Shown one piece after another: positions 32,170-44,035 of a DNA stretch of 64,000 bases. The number at the start of each line of letters is the position of its first letter. Position 1 is the stretch's first letter. The translations under genes were made by a program, and so were the position numbers. The notes under the pieces were generated by a model, which was not told where the DNA came from, ran no database searches, and saw nothing but the letters and a program-made list of their open reading frames with translations. Origin of the DNA: Stictocephala bisonia (Eukaryota; Arthropoda; Insecta; Hemiptera; Membracidae); the NCBI GenBank assembly GCA_035578905.1, contig JAQJVL010000423.1, forward strand, positions 62,001 through 126,000, in the 5' to 3' direction.

Positions 32170-33585
32170 TTTTGACAGGTAGACACAAAATTAATACTAT
32201 TATACAAATAAATATGTATTTTTCAATGTACAAATTATTAAAGTAATTTCATTTCTCATTGTTCTAGAAAAATTTTATCAAGATTGGTCATAAAATAACC
32301 AAATTACAAAGTTTTACACCTAGCACAGTAAAAACTGCAAAAACCCCAAATAAATGTCCACATTTAAAAAAAACATTATCTAAAAATAATGCATTCTTTA
32401 ATAGTGTGATGAACCACTACATGTGTTTGGCCAGCCAAGCTCTAACAATACAAACCCAAAATAAACCAGCATAATTTTTATATATTTTACACTAACTAAA
32501 ATCCAATTGCAGAATTTATGTAAAGGCATTTCAGGTACTGTACATAGTTTTTGCTAATATTTCATCATGATAAACAAAATAATCTTTTATAATTAAACAC
32601 TTTTATTTTGTTGTTGCTATTTAAAATAACTGACAGGCAAAAACACAGCTATATAACCAGGCATTTATTATAGTTACTCGATGATTTATTTTTTAATCAT
32701 ACATTAAAATAAAATTATAGTTTTTAAATACTTTATTTATAATTATTTAGTATAGTATAAATTACAATTGAACACTAGTCAAACCATAAAGAAAATGTTT
32801 TTAGCATATTACATATTGGTAGAAATACAAAACAACGAACATCACATAACACAAAGTATATTACAAAGTATAAGTACAAAAATGTACAAGTATTATGGTC
32901 CACATTTACCATTCTAAGACCTGAGGGGTTTTCAAAGAAATCCTTCAGTGAGGGATTAATAATGAGTCATACAAATGAAAGAATAACATTATTATTATAA
33001 AAAATTGCTGTACATTAAATTTATCTACAAAATGTTGTGATAATATTTTCTTATGTTTAATATTAATTATATAAAAAAATCTCAACAACAACAAAAAAAT
33101 GGGGAATAGTTCATAAATAACTTGAACCCCAAAACAATAAAAGAATGTGACATCAAAGATAGAAAAAAACAATAAGAAATAGTAAAAAAATGAACAAACA
33201 AATTATGTTGCAATGTATGGCAATAAGTTTCTGATTATAGGTTACTTAAAGCAAAGGCACACTGACTAATGAATATTATTTACAAGCACCTTGTGATGGA
33301 ATAAGAAGGAACTATGACAATCTGGGCATTTGGCACATGGTCAACTTTCTGGCACAATTGGTACCTTTCATCACACAACAGTTAATAATAATTCTTAAAT
33401 CATACTTTATTATATGGTAGTATACAGTTATTGATTAAAAACAATTGTAGTTCACAGATAAAATACTTTATTAAGGGAAAAGTAAATAAGATAACAAACA
33501 CAAATTGGTTAGAATGATACTTGGGTTATACTGAAGAAGAAACTAAGGAATATTCATTATCACATATGTTTTTATTGTTAAAATA
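32170..33585. other. No recognised gene or repeat
   Basis: AT-rich DNA without coding, terminal-repeat or RNA signals that I can defend. Downstream of the BTB gene's stop codon; part may be transcribed. Confidence 0.35.
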
Positions 33586-33589
33586 TTCT

Positions 33590-33668
33590 TCACATTCATT
33601 CAAAATACATATTCGCCCATATCTTGGCGATTGACGTCTTAAGAATAATTTAAAAAATAAATAAATAA
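33590..33668 (+). mobile_element. SINE 3'-end fragment
   Basis: Carries the shared SINE tail: CACATTCATTCAAAATACAT, CATATTCGCCCATATCTTGG, GACGTCTTAAGAATAA and an AAATAAATAAA end, as at 3240-3306 and 7070-7145. Confidence 0.65.
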
Positions 33669-36066
33669 ACGAAACTAAAGTTTGGAAAAGAACTTTACAT
33701 GTGATTTATCGCCCGCTCATAATTGTATTAGCGTATACTATATTTAATTAACGCATCTGTAATCAATAAGAAAATCTATTATTAATTACATATACGTTAT
33801 ATAATCAATAACGTATATATGTACTGATACGTAATTTATTATATAACTAATCAAATGGAGTTACCTTTGCACAAAAAATAGTCTAAAACTGTTTCCCTAT
33901 TATTTATCATCAGTTGATAGCACTGACTTATGAAAATAGACAGCAAAATATTGTTTATCACCATCTGTTTTCATTACGTCTATATTTTGGTTATTGTGAT
34001 TTATTGTTGAAGTGTTCTTAATTTTAGTTCTTTATTTTTAAATAAACTATAGAGTATACCCATTTAACATGTGTGTACAACTATGGATACGTGAAATCTT
34101 GAAATACAACATTTTACATTTATCGCATTTATTTTTTTTTTATTGTTAGTCAAACTTGATTAAAATCAGTACTGTCATAAAACAATACATTGGCAACAAA
34201 AAGATCATGTTTTATAACCTATATGTAAAATTTTTTCTAGTTCCTTTAATAAAAACCAAAAATAACATTTTTGAAATTACAAGCTAAGCTTACTTCATTT
34301 TTATGAATTTTTGTCAAAATTGAATCACTAACATTTGCATAAACACAATTTTTATTTTCTTCTAATAGATCAGTTAAATGCTATTAAAAAAGTTTCCTTG
34401 TGAAATGAAATGAAAAGTAGCTTCATTAGGCAGAGTTAGGATTAAGTCCTATCTTCCACTCAAACTTATGTGGATATATTTGTATTTAGAAGAATTATGA
34501 ATCTGTTTGTAAAGGCTTGAAAAAAATCCTCCATTTTAATTGGTTTTTTCAGTAGTTCAAGATTTCATATCACTTATTTTAAAATATGGCACCCTCAAAA
34601 ATTACAAAATTTGGTATGGTCCTAAATAGGTTAATAATGACTGAGGTCTGTTTCCATAACTTTTACTGAATTGTCTGCAGCTAGAGTCACAATTTCATCA
34701 CAAAATAGTTCTATAAGAAAACCTCTAAGGCTGAAAAACTATTTGTAGAAAATTATCAAACAGCCTTCCTAGGTGAATAAATGAGAGGAAATCTAGCCCA
34801 TTACATGCTTAGTCATATACTACTTCCTGATACTCAGGGAGCTTAAAAATATCATATACTTAAAATTAATGATTGTGTTTTTGTAATTTCTTTTTAAACA
34901 ATTGGACTTTGAAAATAATTCCTGGTAAGCTGTAAGGTTCAGTTAAGACTGATAATAAGTAAAGACGTTTATTCATAAATAGAGTAAACAAGAACAGAAT
35001 TAGAGCTAACCCTTCAGGTTCCTTTGTGACAATGACAGAACATTTAAACATTAATGCATAGTGGACTATGTCAGAATTTCTGAACAATCAATATTATACA
35101 AAATCTAATCATATCTAAAGGCTGTGTTCCTAGTACTTTATCACATATCGTTAATAAACACGTTAATTAATTAGGAATATAAATATACACTATTTGAAAG
35201 TGTCAGTGAAAGCATAAACACGGTTGCACACTGCAAATGGCACGGCTAGTAAATGTATTAGCAGGCTGTCAGTCCGCCGCGTTACTACACTCGTGAGGTA
35301 ACACCAATGGTTTTTTGAGGCGGACTCACAGTTATAGTTTACCTTGAGTGTACTGGAGGGTTAACAGAGCTTCATTTTACAATATACTTGAGCTTACCTA
35401 ACAGTTTAGAAAGTACTTGAATCATTTTAATGCTTTGACACAAATATGGCAGTAAATTTAAGTAAATTACTGTAAGTAATACAATAAAATTTCCTAGTTC
35501 TGAAGTTAAATGATTCCAGTTTTTTCATTAGAAAGAATTACTTCTAAGTTACAAATCTTTTTCATACATTGCACTACTACTAGGGTTTAATCTAAAGTTT
35601 AAGTCGATAGTATATTTTTGTTGGTTCAAAGTTGGTTTTTGGAATAATATTGCGGGCACGTCTTTTTATATCAAAATAAAATTGTTTTTAATTAATTTGG
35701 GTTTTCATTTTAGATGAAAATAATGAATGTTTATAAAGCATTAAATGAATTTGGTATCAATTAGAATTTAGTTTTGAACTTGTTGTTTATCAAATCTATC
35801 CTGCACAATAATTTATTATATACACTCAATGACTTAGAATTAGCTCTATGAGAAGAAAGATACATGTGCAATGAGGGTTCAATAACAATTTTAAACAAAT
35901 TATAGTTGTACAACATGATCATATGTGCTTTGACCAAATAAAAAAGGTATAAACTGTTATCAGTTTAACATCACTCATATATTCAACAATGCTAATATAC
36001 TGATTAATTATTTTAAGACCATGATATTTTATGGAATTAATATTTTGTCAGTAGATAAGACTGAAG
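33669..36066 (-). other. Region downstream of the BTB gene stop, possible 3' UTR
   Basis: No coding signal or recognised transposon. Several TTTATT hexamers (AATAAA on the minus strand) occur, for example near 35812, and could serve as polyadenylation signals. The UTR end cannot be fixed from sequence alone. A compact GC-richer patch lies at 35270-35330. Confidence 0.35.
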
Positions 36067-36276
36067 CTACTTGGGTTTTGGCTGAGGGCGTGATGAGTTG
36101 TTGCGGCCTTTGATCCTAGCCTGAAGAGTAAGAAGAAGTCCAGCCAACACATCGTGGTTGTGAAGCTTTTTTCCAAACAAAAGTCGCTTGACAGAGTCAT
36201 CATATGTCAGCAGTGCCACCATATTTTGCAGCAAGAAACCTTGGCAGTACTCCATCAGCTGGCTTGCATTATACAC
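36067..36276 (-). CDS. BTBD11: Terminal coding exon of BTBD11/ABTB2-like ankyrin-BTB protein
   Basis: On the minus strand an acceptor (CTGCAG, 36282-36277) is followed by 69 codons and TAG (36069-36067). The exon begins VYNASQLMEYCQGFLLQNMV and continues ALLTYDDSVKRLLFG, DVLAGLLLTLQARI and a basic tail. This is the helical region after the BTB domain; vertebrate BTBD11/ABTB2 have a comparable HAK..-.-L..YCEGFFLKNM and a final L..LQ..L..RI. The previous exon ends ..YIHAK in phase 0, so the join gives IHAK-VYNASQL. The intron between them is about 24.5 kb. The family is thought to act as adaptors for ubiquitin ligases or chromatin-linked functions; the exact role here is unknown. ABTB2 and BTBD11 are vertebrate paralogues, so the symbol is approximate. 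Confidence 0.85.
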   Translation of the reverse strand: MYNASQLMEYCQGFLLQNMVALLTYDDSVKRLLFGKKLHNHDVLAGLLLTLQARIKGRNNSSRPQPKPK

Positions 36277-36683
36277 CTGCAGATACAATCATACTTGATA
36301 ATACTGAAAGTTTTATATTCTGAATTTTTCCCAAATGTTTCCTTTAATTTTAAGTTAGGCTTCTTTGATAAAATTAATTCATTACTATATGATAACAGGC
36401 AACAGAAATTAGAATAAAATATATTGAAGATTGCAAGATATATTTAAACTAACAATTTTTAATAGGGTAAATTATTTTCAGTTTCTCTTTACTGCTAATA
36501 CCATTCCATCTTTTCTTATCAGTGACCTTTCCTTATCACCTCCAGACTGATAAAAATCAGCTGGAGTCAATATTTCACAATATAATGTGGCCTTTATTGT
36601 TCGCACAATGTAGTAAGAATGACTGGTTATCATAAATTTCCTATAATATAGTTTGTGTGGATTAATAATGTACAACTTTCATT
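36277..36683. other. Start of the large last intron
   Basis: No recognised feature before the non-LTR insertion that begins near 36684. Confidence 0.4.
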
Positions 36684-39481
36684 ACGGGACTATTAACTGA
36701 ATTTGAAAATGCTCTCCTGCACCTTATGCCAAACTACGCTCATGTCTTGGTTATGGGCGATTTTAACATTAACCTTCTTATGACTAAACCCAATTATGAA
36801 TATAGACATTTGACTACAATGTTTGAATCTTGTAGCATGACTATTCTTCCTATGGACGCCACACACCATTCTGCTGATTCTCACACTCTGCTCGACCTAT
36901 TGGTCGTTAGTGATCCATCTGAAGTCATTCGCCATGGGCTACTTCCAATCCCAGGAATATCATGCCATGATCTAGTTTTCTGTGTCATACCTATCAAACA
37001 ATTGAGACAAAAGGCAAACTTTATTACATATAGAGATTTCAAAAACATTGACGAAAATCTGTTTTTTACAGATCTTGCACGTATCCCTTGGCAAACTATT
37101 ACCGGACTACCAACTCAAATAGTTGGTTGTCCCAATTGTTGATGAAATAAAATGTTGTCCCAATTCAAATATTGGATTTTGGATCTCTACAATAAACACG
37201 CCCCTTTAACCACAAAGAGAATATCTAAAAAACGTTCCATACCCTGGCTTACCAATGAAATCCGATCTCAGATGAGTAAACGAGATGCTATATACCGTAG
37301 AGCCAAAAGATCAAGAGATCCAGAACTTATGTTACAGTATCGACTTTTACGTAATAAAGTTAAGCAGGAGCTTCGCAATGCTAAGCTGCGATATATATAC
37401 ATAACTTATTTCCAGATCGAGGAATTTCATCAGCCTCCATGTGGAGAAATATAAAAAGTCTTGGTTGTGGGAAACAAAAAACCACCCTTCCAGTCAATAT
37501 TCCTTTAAATGATCTAAATGAATTTTTTATTTCATCTTCCATTCCAAACGACCAAGACATTGTTAAATCATATATAGAGGAACTATCTAACCAACCCAAT
37601 CCACCTTTGCCTTTTGAAAGATTCTCTTTTAAACATGTCCTTGAAATTGATACTCTAAGGGCTTTTCGTAAAGTTACCAGTAATGCTACAGGAGTGGATG
37701 GTATTTCGATTAAGATGATAAAAAAAAAACTCTTTGCTGTTCTTCCTGTCATTACTGCTATATTCAATAAGTCATTGGCCACAACTACTTTTCCTAGCTT
37801 ATGGAAATATGCCCTTGTTCTCCCATTAAACAAAGTACCTGTACCATCAGAAGCCAAACATTACAGGCTTATTAGCATTTTGCCCACAATTTCTAAATGC
37901 CTGGAAAAGATCGTCCATTTACAAATAAACACATTTCTGAATAATAATAATATTCTTAATACATATCAATCAGGGTTTTGTTCCAGCCATAGTACAGAAA
38001 CAGCTCTTCTCTGTGTCACAGATGACATTCGAAGAGCCATGGATCTTAGAAAATGTACAGTCTTAACTTTGTTTGATTTTTCTAAGGCATTTGACTGCGT
38101 GGATCACTCCCTTCTTCTGGTTAAACTCCAGAATTTAGGCTTTTCAGATAGCAGCATATGTTGGATTAGACGTTGGATTAGCTGATCGTCAGCAGTGTGT
38201 GCGTGTGGGCGACAGAACTTCAATTTTCAAATCTGTTTCGTCTGGTGTTCCTCAAGGCTCAATTTTAGGTCCACTGCTATTTTCCCTATATATTAACGAT
38301 ATTAGCTCAGTCTTATCCTTCACGAAACATCACATGTATGCTGACGATTTGCAAATCTATGCTCACTCCTGTATTAGTACCTTAAACGAAACAATAACTT
38401 GTATTAACCTAGATATTGAAAGTTTAGTCAAATGGACCAAAAATCATGGCCTTAAACTTAATGAGGATAAAACATAGCCCATTATTATTTGTTCTTCTCG
38501 CCTTCACACCAAATTCAGTATAAACAACATCAAACAAATTCTAGTCAATGGCAACCCTCTGACTTTCTGTACCTCAGTTAAAAATTTAGGTGTTATTTTT
38601 AACCAGAATATGACTTGGGAAGAAGAAGTGCTTAGTGTTTGTAAAAAGGCTTTTGGTTCTATCCATTCCCTCAAACAACTTCAATACTTTCTCCCAGTAA
38701 AAATAAAGCTTCATCTTGTAAAAGCACTTATCTTTCCACATTTCATCTATTGCAACTCTGTGTACAATGACATGACTGTGGCTTTGGCTAATAAACTTCA
38801 GGTTTGTCAAAATTATTGTATTAGATTTATTTTTAATTTAAAATATGATGATCATATCTCTCGATACTATATTCAAAATTCCATTCTTAAATTGGCCGAC
38901 CTTAGATTATTAGAAATATTGAGTATTTTGTTTTTAGTACTTAATGATGGGAATCCGAAATACCTCTCTCAAAACTTTCAGTATAACTCAAAAATTGGTG
39001 CAAAGGAGATACGCTCAGCCTCGTCAATATTACGTATTCCTCTTCATAGAACATCTTTCTACACAAATTCATTTTCAGTAACTGCCTGCAGAGAATGGAA
39101 TAAACTTTCTCCATATTTAAAGAGATATGACAGTCGGGCTCGGTTCACAGCATCATTGAAAGCCTTTCTTTTTGAACGGATGAGTCTGTGATGGTAGCTG
39201 GGGATGGGGTCTGGGATTAGGGTCGAACGAGTGTATGAGTGAGAGAATGGTAAAGTTGATAATATGTTAGTAGTTCATTTAGTTTATATTATTTGCTTCT
39301 TTGTATTGTTATTATTATTATTTTTCTTTAGTTTAGTTCTGTATTTCATGTTTTAGGCTTTATTATATTTACTAATTTAACATAAAATGGTTAACTGTAA
39401 GAGAGGACTTATTAGTCCTAAGTTCGCCAATTGTATAAAACACTTTTGTACAATAAAGCTATTATTATTATTATTATTATT
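36684..39481 (+). mobile_element. 5'-truncated CR1/Jockey-like non-LTR retrotransposon
   Basis: The plus strand holds the end of an endonuclease (VMGDFNINLL, 36753-36782; HTLLDLLVVS), then a linker, the full reverse-transcriptase palm and the C-terminal region. The palm shows VDGISIKMIK, CVTDDIRRAMDL, FDFSKAFDCVDHSLL, SSGVPQGSILGPLLFSLYIN and HMYADDLQIYAHS. The C-terminal region shows NLGVIF and CREWNKLSPYLKR, with a stop at 39189-39191. The 3' end is AATAAAGC followed by (TTA)n to 39481, as in elements that end in a microsatellite. Damage includes two stops near 37140, frameshifts near 37400 and 38185, and a single in-frame TAG at 38475-38477. It lies antisense within the last intron of the BTB gene. 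Confidence 0.9.
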
Positions 39482-41434
39482 ACAAAGACTTAAGTAAGTT
39501 TTTGTTAACGATTTTATTGTTAAGATTATACAACAAATAATACCATTATAGAATACACACTATTATAGGCATTGCTACAGTCTAATTAGAATTTGAATGG
39601 TAGGCCTGCTATAAATACCCCTTTAAATTGTATAATGTATTAAATATTTATTTAAGATATCAACTAATAAAAGATCATATGGATAAGTATTTGATTGTAT
39701 ATTTTATTGTAGCAAAAACTAATTCTTAATTTTTAATTTCAGTTAATTTTTTAACTTCAAATTTAATTAGTTAGTTTTAATTTCTTACTACTCTACAGGC
39801 CATTTCATAACCTATCTTTTTTAATTGTGTTTAACTTCAATTAGTAAATTTTTTAAAGGATTATAATTATAACTTTATTCAGTTATAATTTTTTTTCAGA
39901 TAACTTTTGCAAGTATGCTAATGACACCATGAGCTTATTCTACTCTATGCTCACACTAAATGTGGTTGTTTTAGAGTGTTTTCTATTGTGATTGTACGAT
40001 AAATGTTGCTGTAATTTTTGTTACTGTTATATAATTACAGTGCTTTGATGAGTGGTAAATGGAGGACAGTTGTTTATCTACAAATGAAATTGATAAACAA
40101 CTGTAAAATGTAAACACGAAAATCAGTGTTTTCGTGGCCATTGTGCAGAACGAATATACGATTGATATAATAATTTAGTTCTATTAAAATGTTAAATGTT
40201 CCTTTCACTAGTAAGAGTGTAATGCTGATTGTGTTAGACAGTAAGTACTATTGAGACTAATCAGTTTTAACCTTACCCTAATCTCACCTATTGATATTAA
40301 AGTAATACAGTTTAACTGTGGTCATTAATGTTGCAACTTAGAATGGTTGGTATAGTACATAAGTTGTAAAAATAAATAAAACTAACTTGCAGATATCACA
40401 ATCTGACTATTTTTATTTATATTTTGTTATGTTGACTTACTTTGTCTATGCTGGAAATTTAGTAGGGGTGTGCGATGAATTGAAATGCATCAATAAATCA
40501 ATTCAAAACTAGACAAAATGTTGATGTATCGCGAAAGTAACACAAAGCATCGATAGTACCACTATGCATAAGCAATGTCAATGTCTCAGAATTATTCTAA
40601 TACCACAAAATGATAAATTATTAAGAAAAACTGTCTCTTTGATCAATAATATTTATTGGTGCATCTTTTAGAACTAGTGCTTTGATGTTTTTAATAAAAT
40701 ATTTTGCAATTAAATAGTTGTAAAATGATTATATTACTCAAGTTTGTTGTAGTTCTGAGTGGACAGGGATGAGCGTGATCAGACACAAATCTGATTATAT
40801 CGGGATAACGAATACATAGTTCAACCAGGTGATATAACTGGTATTGATATGAAGATGATATAAAGCAATGCATTTGGGTATCGAAATTTAGGTGCGTGCA
40901 GCGTACCACATAACAGTAGAACATTCCTACACAGACAATCCATTTATTTCAGTTATTCAGCAATTATTTTGGGATCTGTATTTAATAAAAAAATAAGAAT
41001 TGTTGCATATTTACTTAGAATAGTCAAATAAATTAGGTTCTTCTATTGTGTTTTTGAATATTTCTGATAATAGTGCATTTGTTATTGGGAATTTTGTTAT
41101 CACTTCCTGTCTAATAGAGTACCTGGCCTCTACAATCCATCCTTTTTACATAAATTTTCCCAATCAAAAAGTAGTTTTCTTTTCTTTAATAAATTAAAAT
41201 GTGTTGCATTTTCAACAATTCACATTTGTCAAATTCGATTCAGTCAGTCCATTGGCACTGCGTTCTGAAATACACGAATTAAAATTATTTTTATTTAAAA
41301 GAACAAGTATAATTATACATTACTATAAAAACAGGTCTATAAACATCTATTTTCAACCATTTTCATAGAACACATTTTTAATTGAAATCCATAAAAAACC
41401 CTCAATGTATGCAATAAATTACATTTTATTGGAT
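39482..41434. other. Mostly unassigned intronic DNA
   Basis: AT-rich. One stretch near 40464-40560 (TAGGGGTGTGCGATGAATTG with ATGCATCAAT and ATCGATAG motifs) resembles TAGGGGTG-type hAT ends, but no partner was found. Confidence 0.35.
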
Positions 41435-42872
41435 ACTAGGGGACACCCCTGCATGCTTCGTGTGCCAACCCCGCTACTCGCGGCACTCATGGGAGAAACT
41501 CGGTCTGCGGCCTCGCCAAGACACTCTACCACAGGCCTCTTTGTGGAACTCCGCTTACAGCTCTTTGTGGATTAACACATTCGCTGCGGCTGGCCCCCAC
41601 CGGTGGGGGCAGGGTCTGTATCCAAATCACGGCGCCCCCACCAGTGGGGGCTTGAGTCACTGTTTACTAGGAAGCTCAGTATGGTTCAGTCATTCGTCGT
41701 GAGTGTTTTGTTCCGCCACGCATCGTTGCCTAGTGACCTAACCTTACTTGCTGTGTTGTCAGTTTCCGAGTTCTACAACCTCTACCATATAGCTGAGCCC
41801 CCACCAGTGGGTGCATACCGTGTCACGCTGTTCTTATAGACTATATCCAATACTTATAGTTATATTCCTGGAGCTTTGTATTGTGTGTGTGTATATAGTG
41901 TATAAATATATGTAAATAAATATTTTTTAATTTTTACAAAAGTTATAACTTGTAAAAGTAAGACAACAACATTACCACTGTTGAACATTGATGGACTCTC
42001 AGTGATAATAATAAGTGTTTAAAACTATTTTATATATTGCAAATAAGGTGAACTAAGAGTATTTTTCGTAAAAAAGGACGTTTGGTACAGTAAAACGACA
42101 TTCCAAGTGATTTTGTGAGGGTCAAACAACGGTGATCGAGCGCTAGGTGCGGCGCCCCCACCGGTGGGGGCCAAACTTATGACGTCATTTCTACAAGGAA
42201 AACGTCAAAGAATCAGGCTATTACCAACTTCCATCAACTTCATACACCTAAAGGGAAGTTTTCATGTAATAAAAATTTTCAGCTCCCCCGACCTCCAATT
42301 GGTGAATTTTACGCAGCGAATGTGTTAATAAGGGGTCTGCCACAGTCCCATATGTGGATCTTGGCATGTTGCCTCGCGATGAAGATCGGCCTACTGCCTG
42401 GCCAGAATTTTTTATCATGGATTTCGGTTTTGGGTCAGAGAAGCCCATGAGCATAGTCTTTTCTAAAATCTGATGGTAAATTAGTATTTAGGAGAAGAAT
42501 ACCTTTAATTCTATATCCCACTTGGGTGTGTTAATTTAACATTGCCCATTTTATGGATTTGGGGTATGTTTTTGATTGGGGGGGGGAGTGTTTGTTACAC
42601 ATGTAGAACTGTGAAAGTTTGAAATTTTTACTCAAACTTTTTCTCAAGTTAGGTTATAAAAACTACTTTTTCTGATTTTCCCATAAGATATACATTGGGG
42701 CAGTTTTGGGGTAAAAAAGGTCGCCATATTGTTTATAGGTGAAAAAGATAAACTTTGTGAATTTTCCTGGAGGTTTCGACCAAGATTTTCAATTCAAGTA
42801 TACACTTTACGGGGGTTGGACGCCTCAAATATTTAGTGTCAGTGAGTTACTACATCGAGCTTTATAGTATAC
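41435..42872 (+). mobile_element. Helentron-like element, copy B, split by a piggyBac-type insertion
   Basis: Begins ACTAGGGGACACCCCTGC (41435) and ends GTGAGTTACTACATCGAGCT then TTATAG (to about 42872), matching copy A. A 749-bp TTAA-flanked element (41576-42324) interrupts its GC-rich subrepeats. Without the insert it is about 690 bp, shorter than copies A and C because the middle is missing. Copy C follows directly in the same orientation. Confidence 0.6.
41576..42324. mobile_element. piggyBac-type non-autonomous element (CACATTCGCTRCG family) with GC palindromes
   Basis: TTAA (41572-41575), then CACATTCGCTGCGG; at the right CGCAGCGAATGTG, then TTAA (42325-42328). It shares terminal sequence with 28703-29698. 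The interior carries four copies of GCCCCCACCGGTGGGGGC or near variants (41593-41610, 41634-41651, 41797-41814, 42154-42171). Two of these are perfect 18-bp palindromes. No transposase is encoded; the frames at 41460-41839 arise from the GC-rich repeats. Confidence 0.85.
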
Positions 42873-42874
42873 AA

Positions 42875-43990
42875 ACTAGGAGACACCTCTGCACGCTTTG
42901 CGTACCAACCCTGTTGTCACTCGCTGTGCTCGTGAGGTAAGCTCAGCCTGCAGCCTCGCTTGGGAACTCTACCTTTCGCCCCTTTAAAGAACTCGGCCTA
43001 CAGCCTCGCCAAGCCGCTCTGCTACAGTCCTCTTTGTGGAACTCGGCATACAACCTCGCGGGGAAAAGTTCGGCCTGCGGTCTCATCAAGACACTACTAC
43101 AGTCCTATTTGTGGATCTCGGCATGTAGCTTCGTGAGAAAGATCGGCCCACTGCTTCGCCGGAATTGTAAACTAGTATGACCATTAATTTTGGTTTTTGG
43201 GGCAGTAGAGCCCGTAAACATAGTCTTTTCTAAAATCTGATTGTAAATTAGTATTTAAGAGTATAATACCTTTATTTAAATACTCCACTTGGGTTATTAG
43301 TTTAACATTACTCAATTTTGGGTTTTGGAGCATATTTTTTATTGGGGGGGGGAGAGGCAGAACCCTTAAACGTTATCTCTTCCAAGGTGTACTGGTAAAA
43401 TGTAATTTATGAGATAAATACCTATAGTTTGATACCCCACTTGGAAGTTTTATTTTAGTAGTACCCTTTTTCTGGTTTTAGGATTTTTTTTGTTTTAGGG
43501 GCATATACCCCTTAATATTTACCCTGTTCAAAATCTGAGGTTATATTTGAATTCAGGAGAGAAATAGCTTCAAATTGATATCCCACTTGAGTGCATAAGA
43601 TCAGTTTTAACAATTTTCAAAAATTTCACTTTTTTTGCCCCCGATACCCTAAATGTTTGAGTTATTAAGCTGAAATTCATATATAAGGTGCACGTTTGTT
43701 ACACGTGTAGAATTGTGAAGGTTTGAAAATTGTAATCAAGATTTTCCTCAACTTAGGTAATAAAAACTACGTTTTAGTGATTTTCCCATAAGAAGTACAT
43801 TGGGGCAGTTTTGGATTGAAAAAAGGCCGCCATCTTGTTTACGAGTGAATAAAGTAAACCTTTATGAATTTTCCTGGAGGTTTCAGACCGAGAGCTTCAA
43901 TTCAAGTATACATATGTGGATATAGGACGCCGGGAAGTGCCTGAACATTTAGTGTCAGTCAGTTAGTGAGTTACTACATCGAGTTTTACA
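42875..43990 (+). mobile_element. Helentron-like element, copy C
   Basis: Begins ACTAGGAGACACCTCTGCAC, has the CTCGGCCTACAGCCTCGCCA subrepeats, the ACACGTGTAGAATTGTGAAG and CCGCCATCTTGTTTAC blocks, and ends GTGAGTTACTACATCGAGTT near 43990. It is in the same order as copy A (read on the minus strand there) and abuts copy B head-to-tail. Confidence 0.65.
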
Positions 43991-44035
43991 CCACTCGTAT
44001 ATAAGTGATGATACTTACGGTTTTATTAGTTTTAA

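Noticed and set aside
37381..37857. 158-codon minus-strand frame
   Set aside because: Antisense shadow of the non-LTR reverse transcriptase.
40464..40560. Full hAT element starting TAGGGGTGTGCGAT
   Set aside because: Only one terminus-like stretch was found, with no partner or duplication; mentioned only within an unassigned region.
41460..41839. Plus-strand frames spanning a GC-rich region
   Set aside because: They cross the junction of the Helentron-like copy and the piggyBac-type insertion and come from their repeats.
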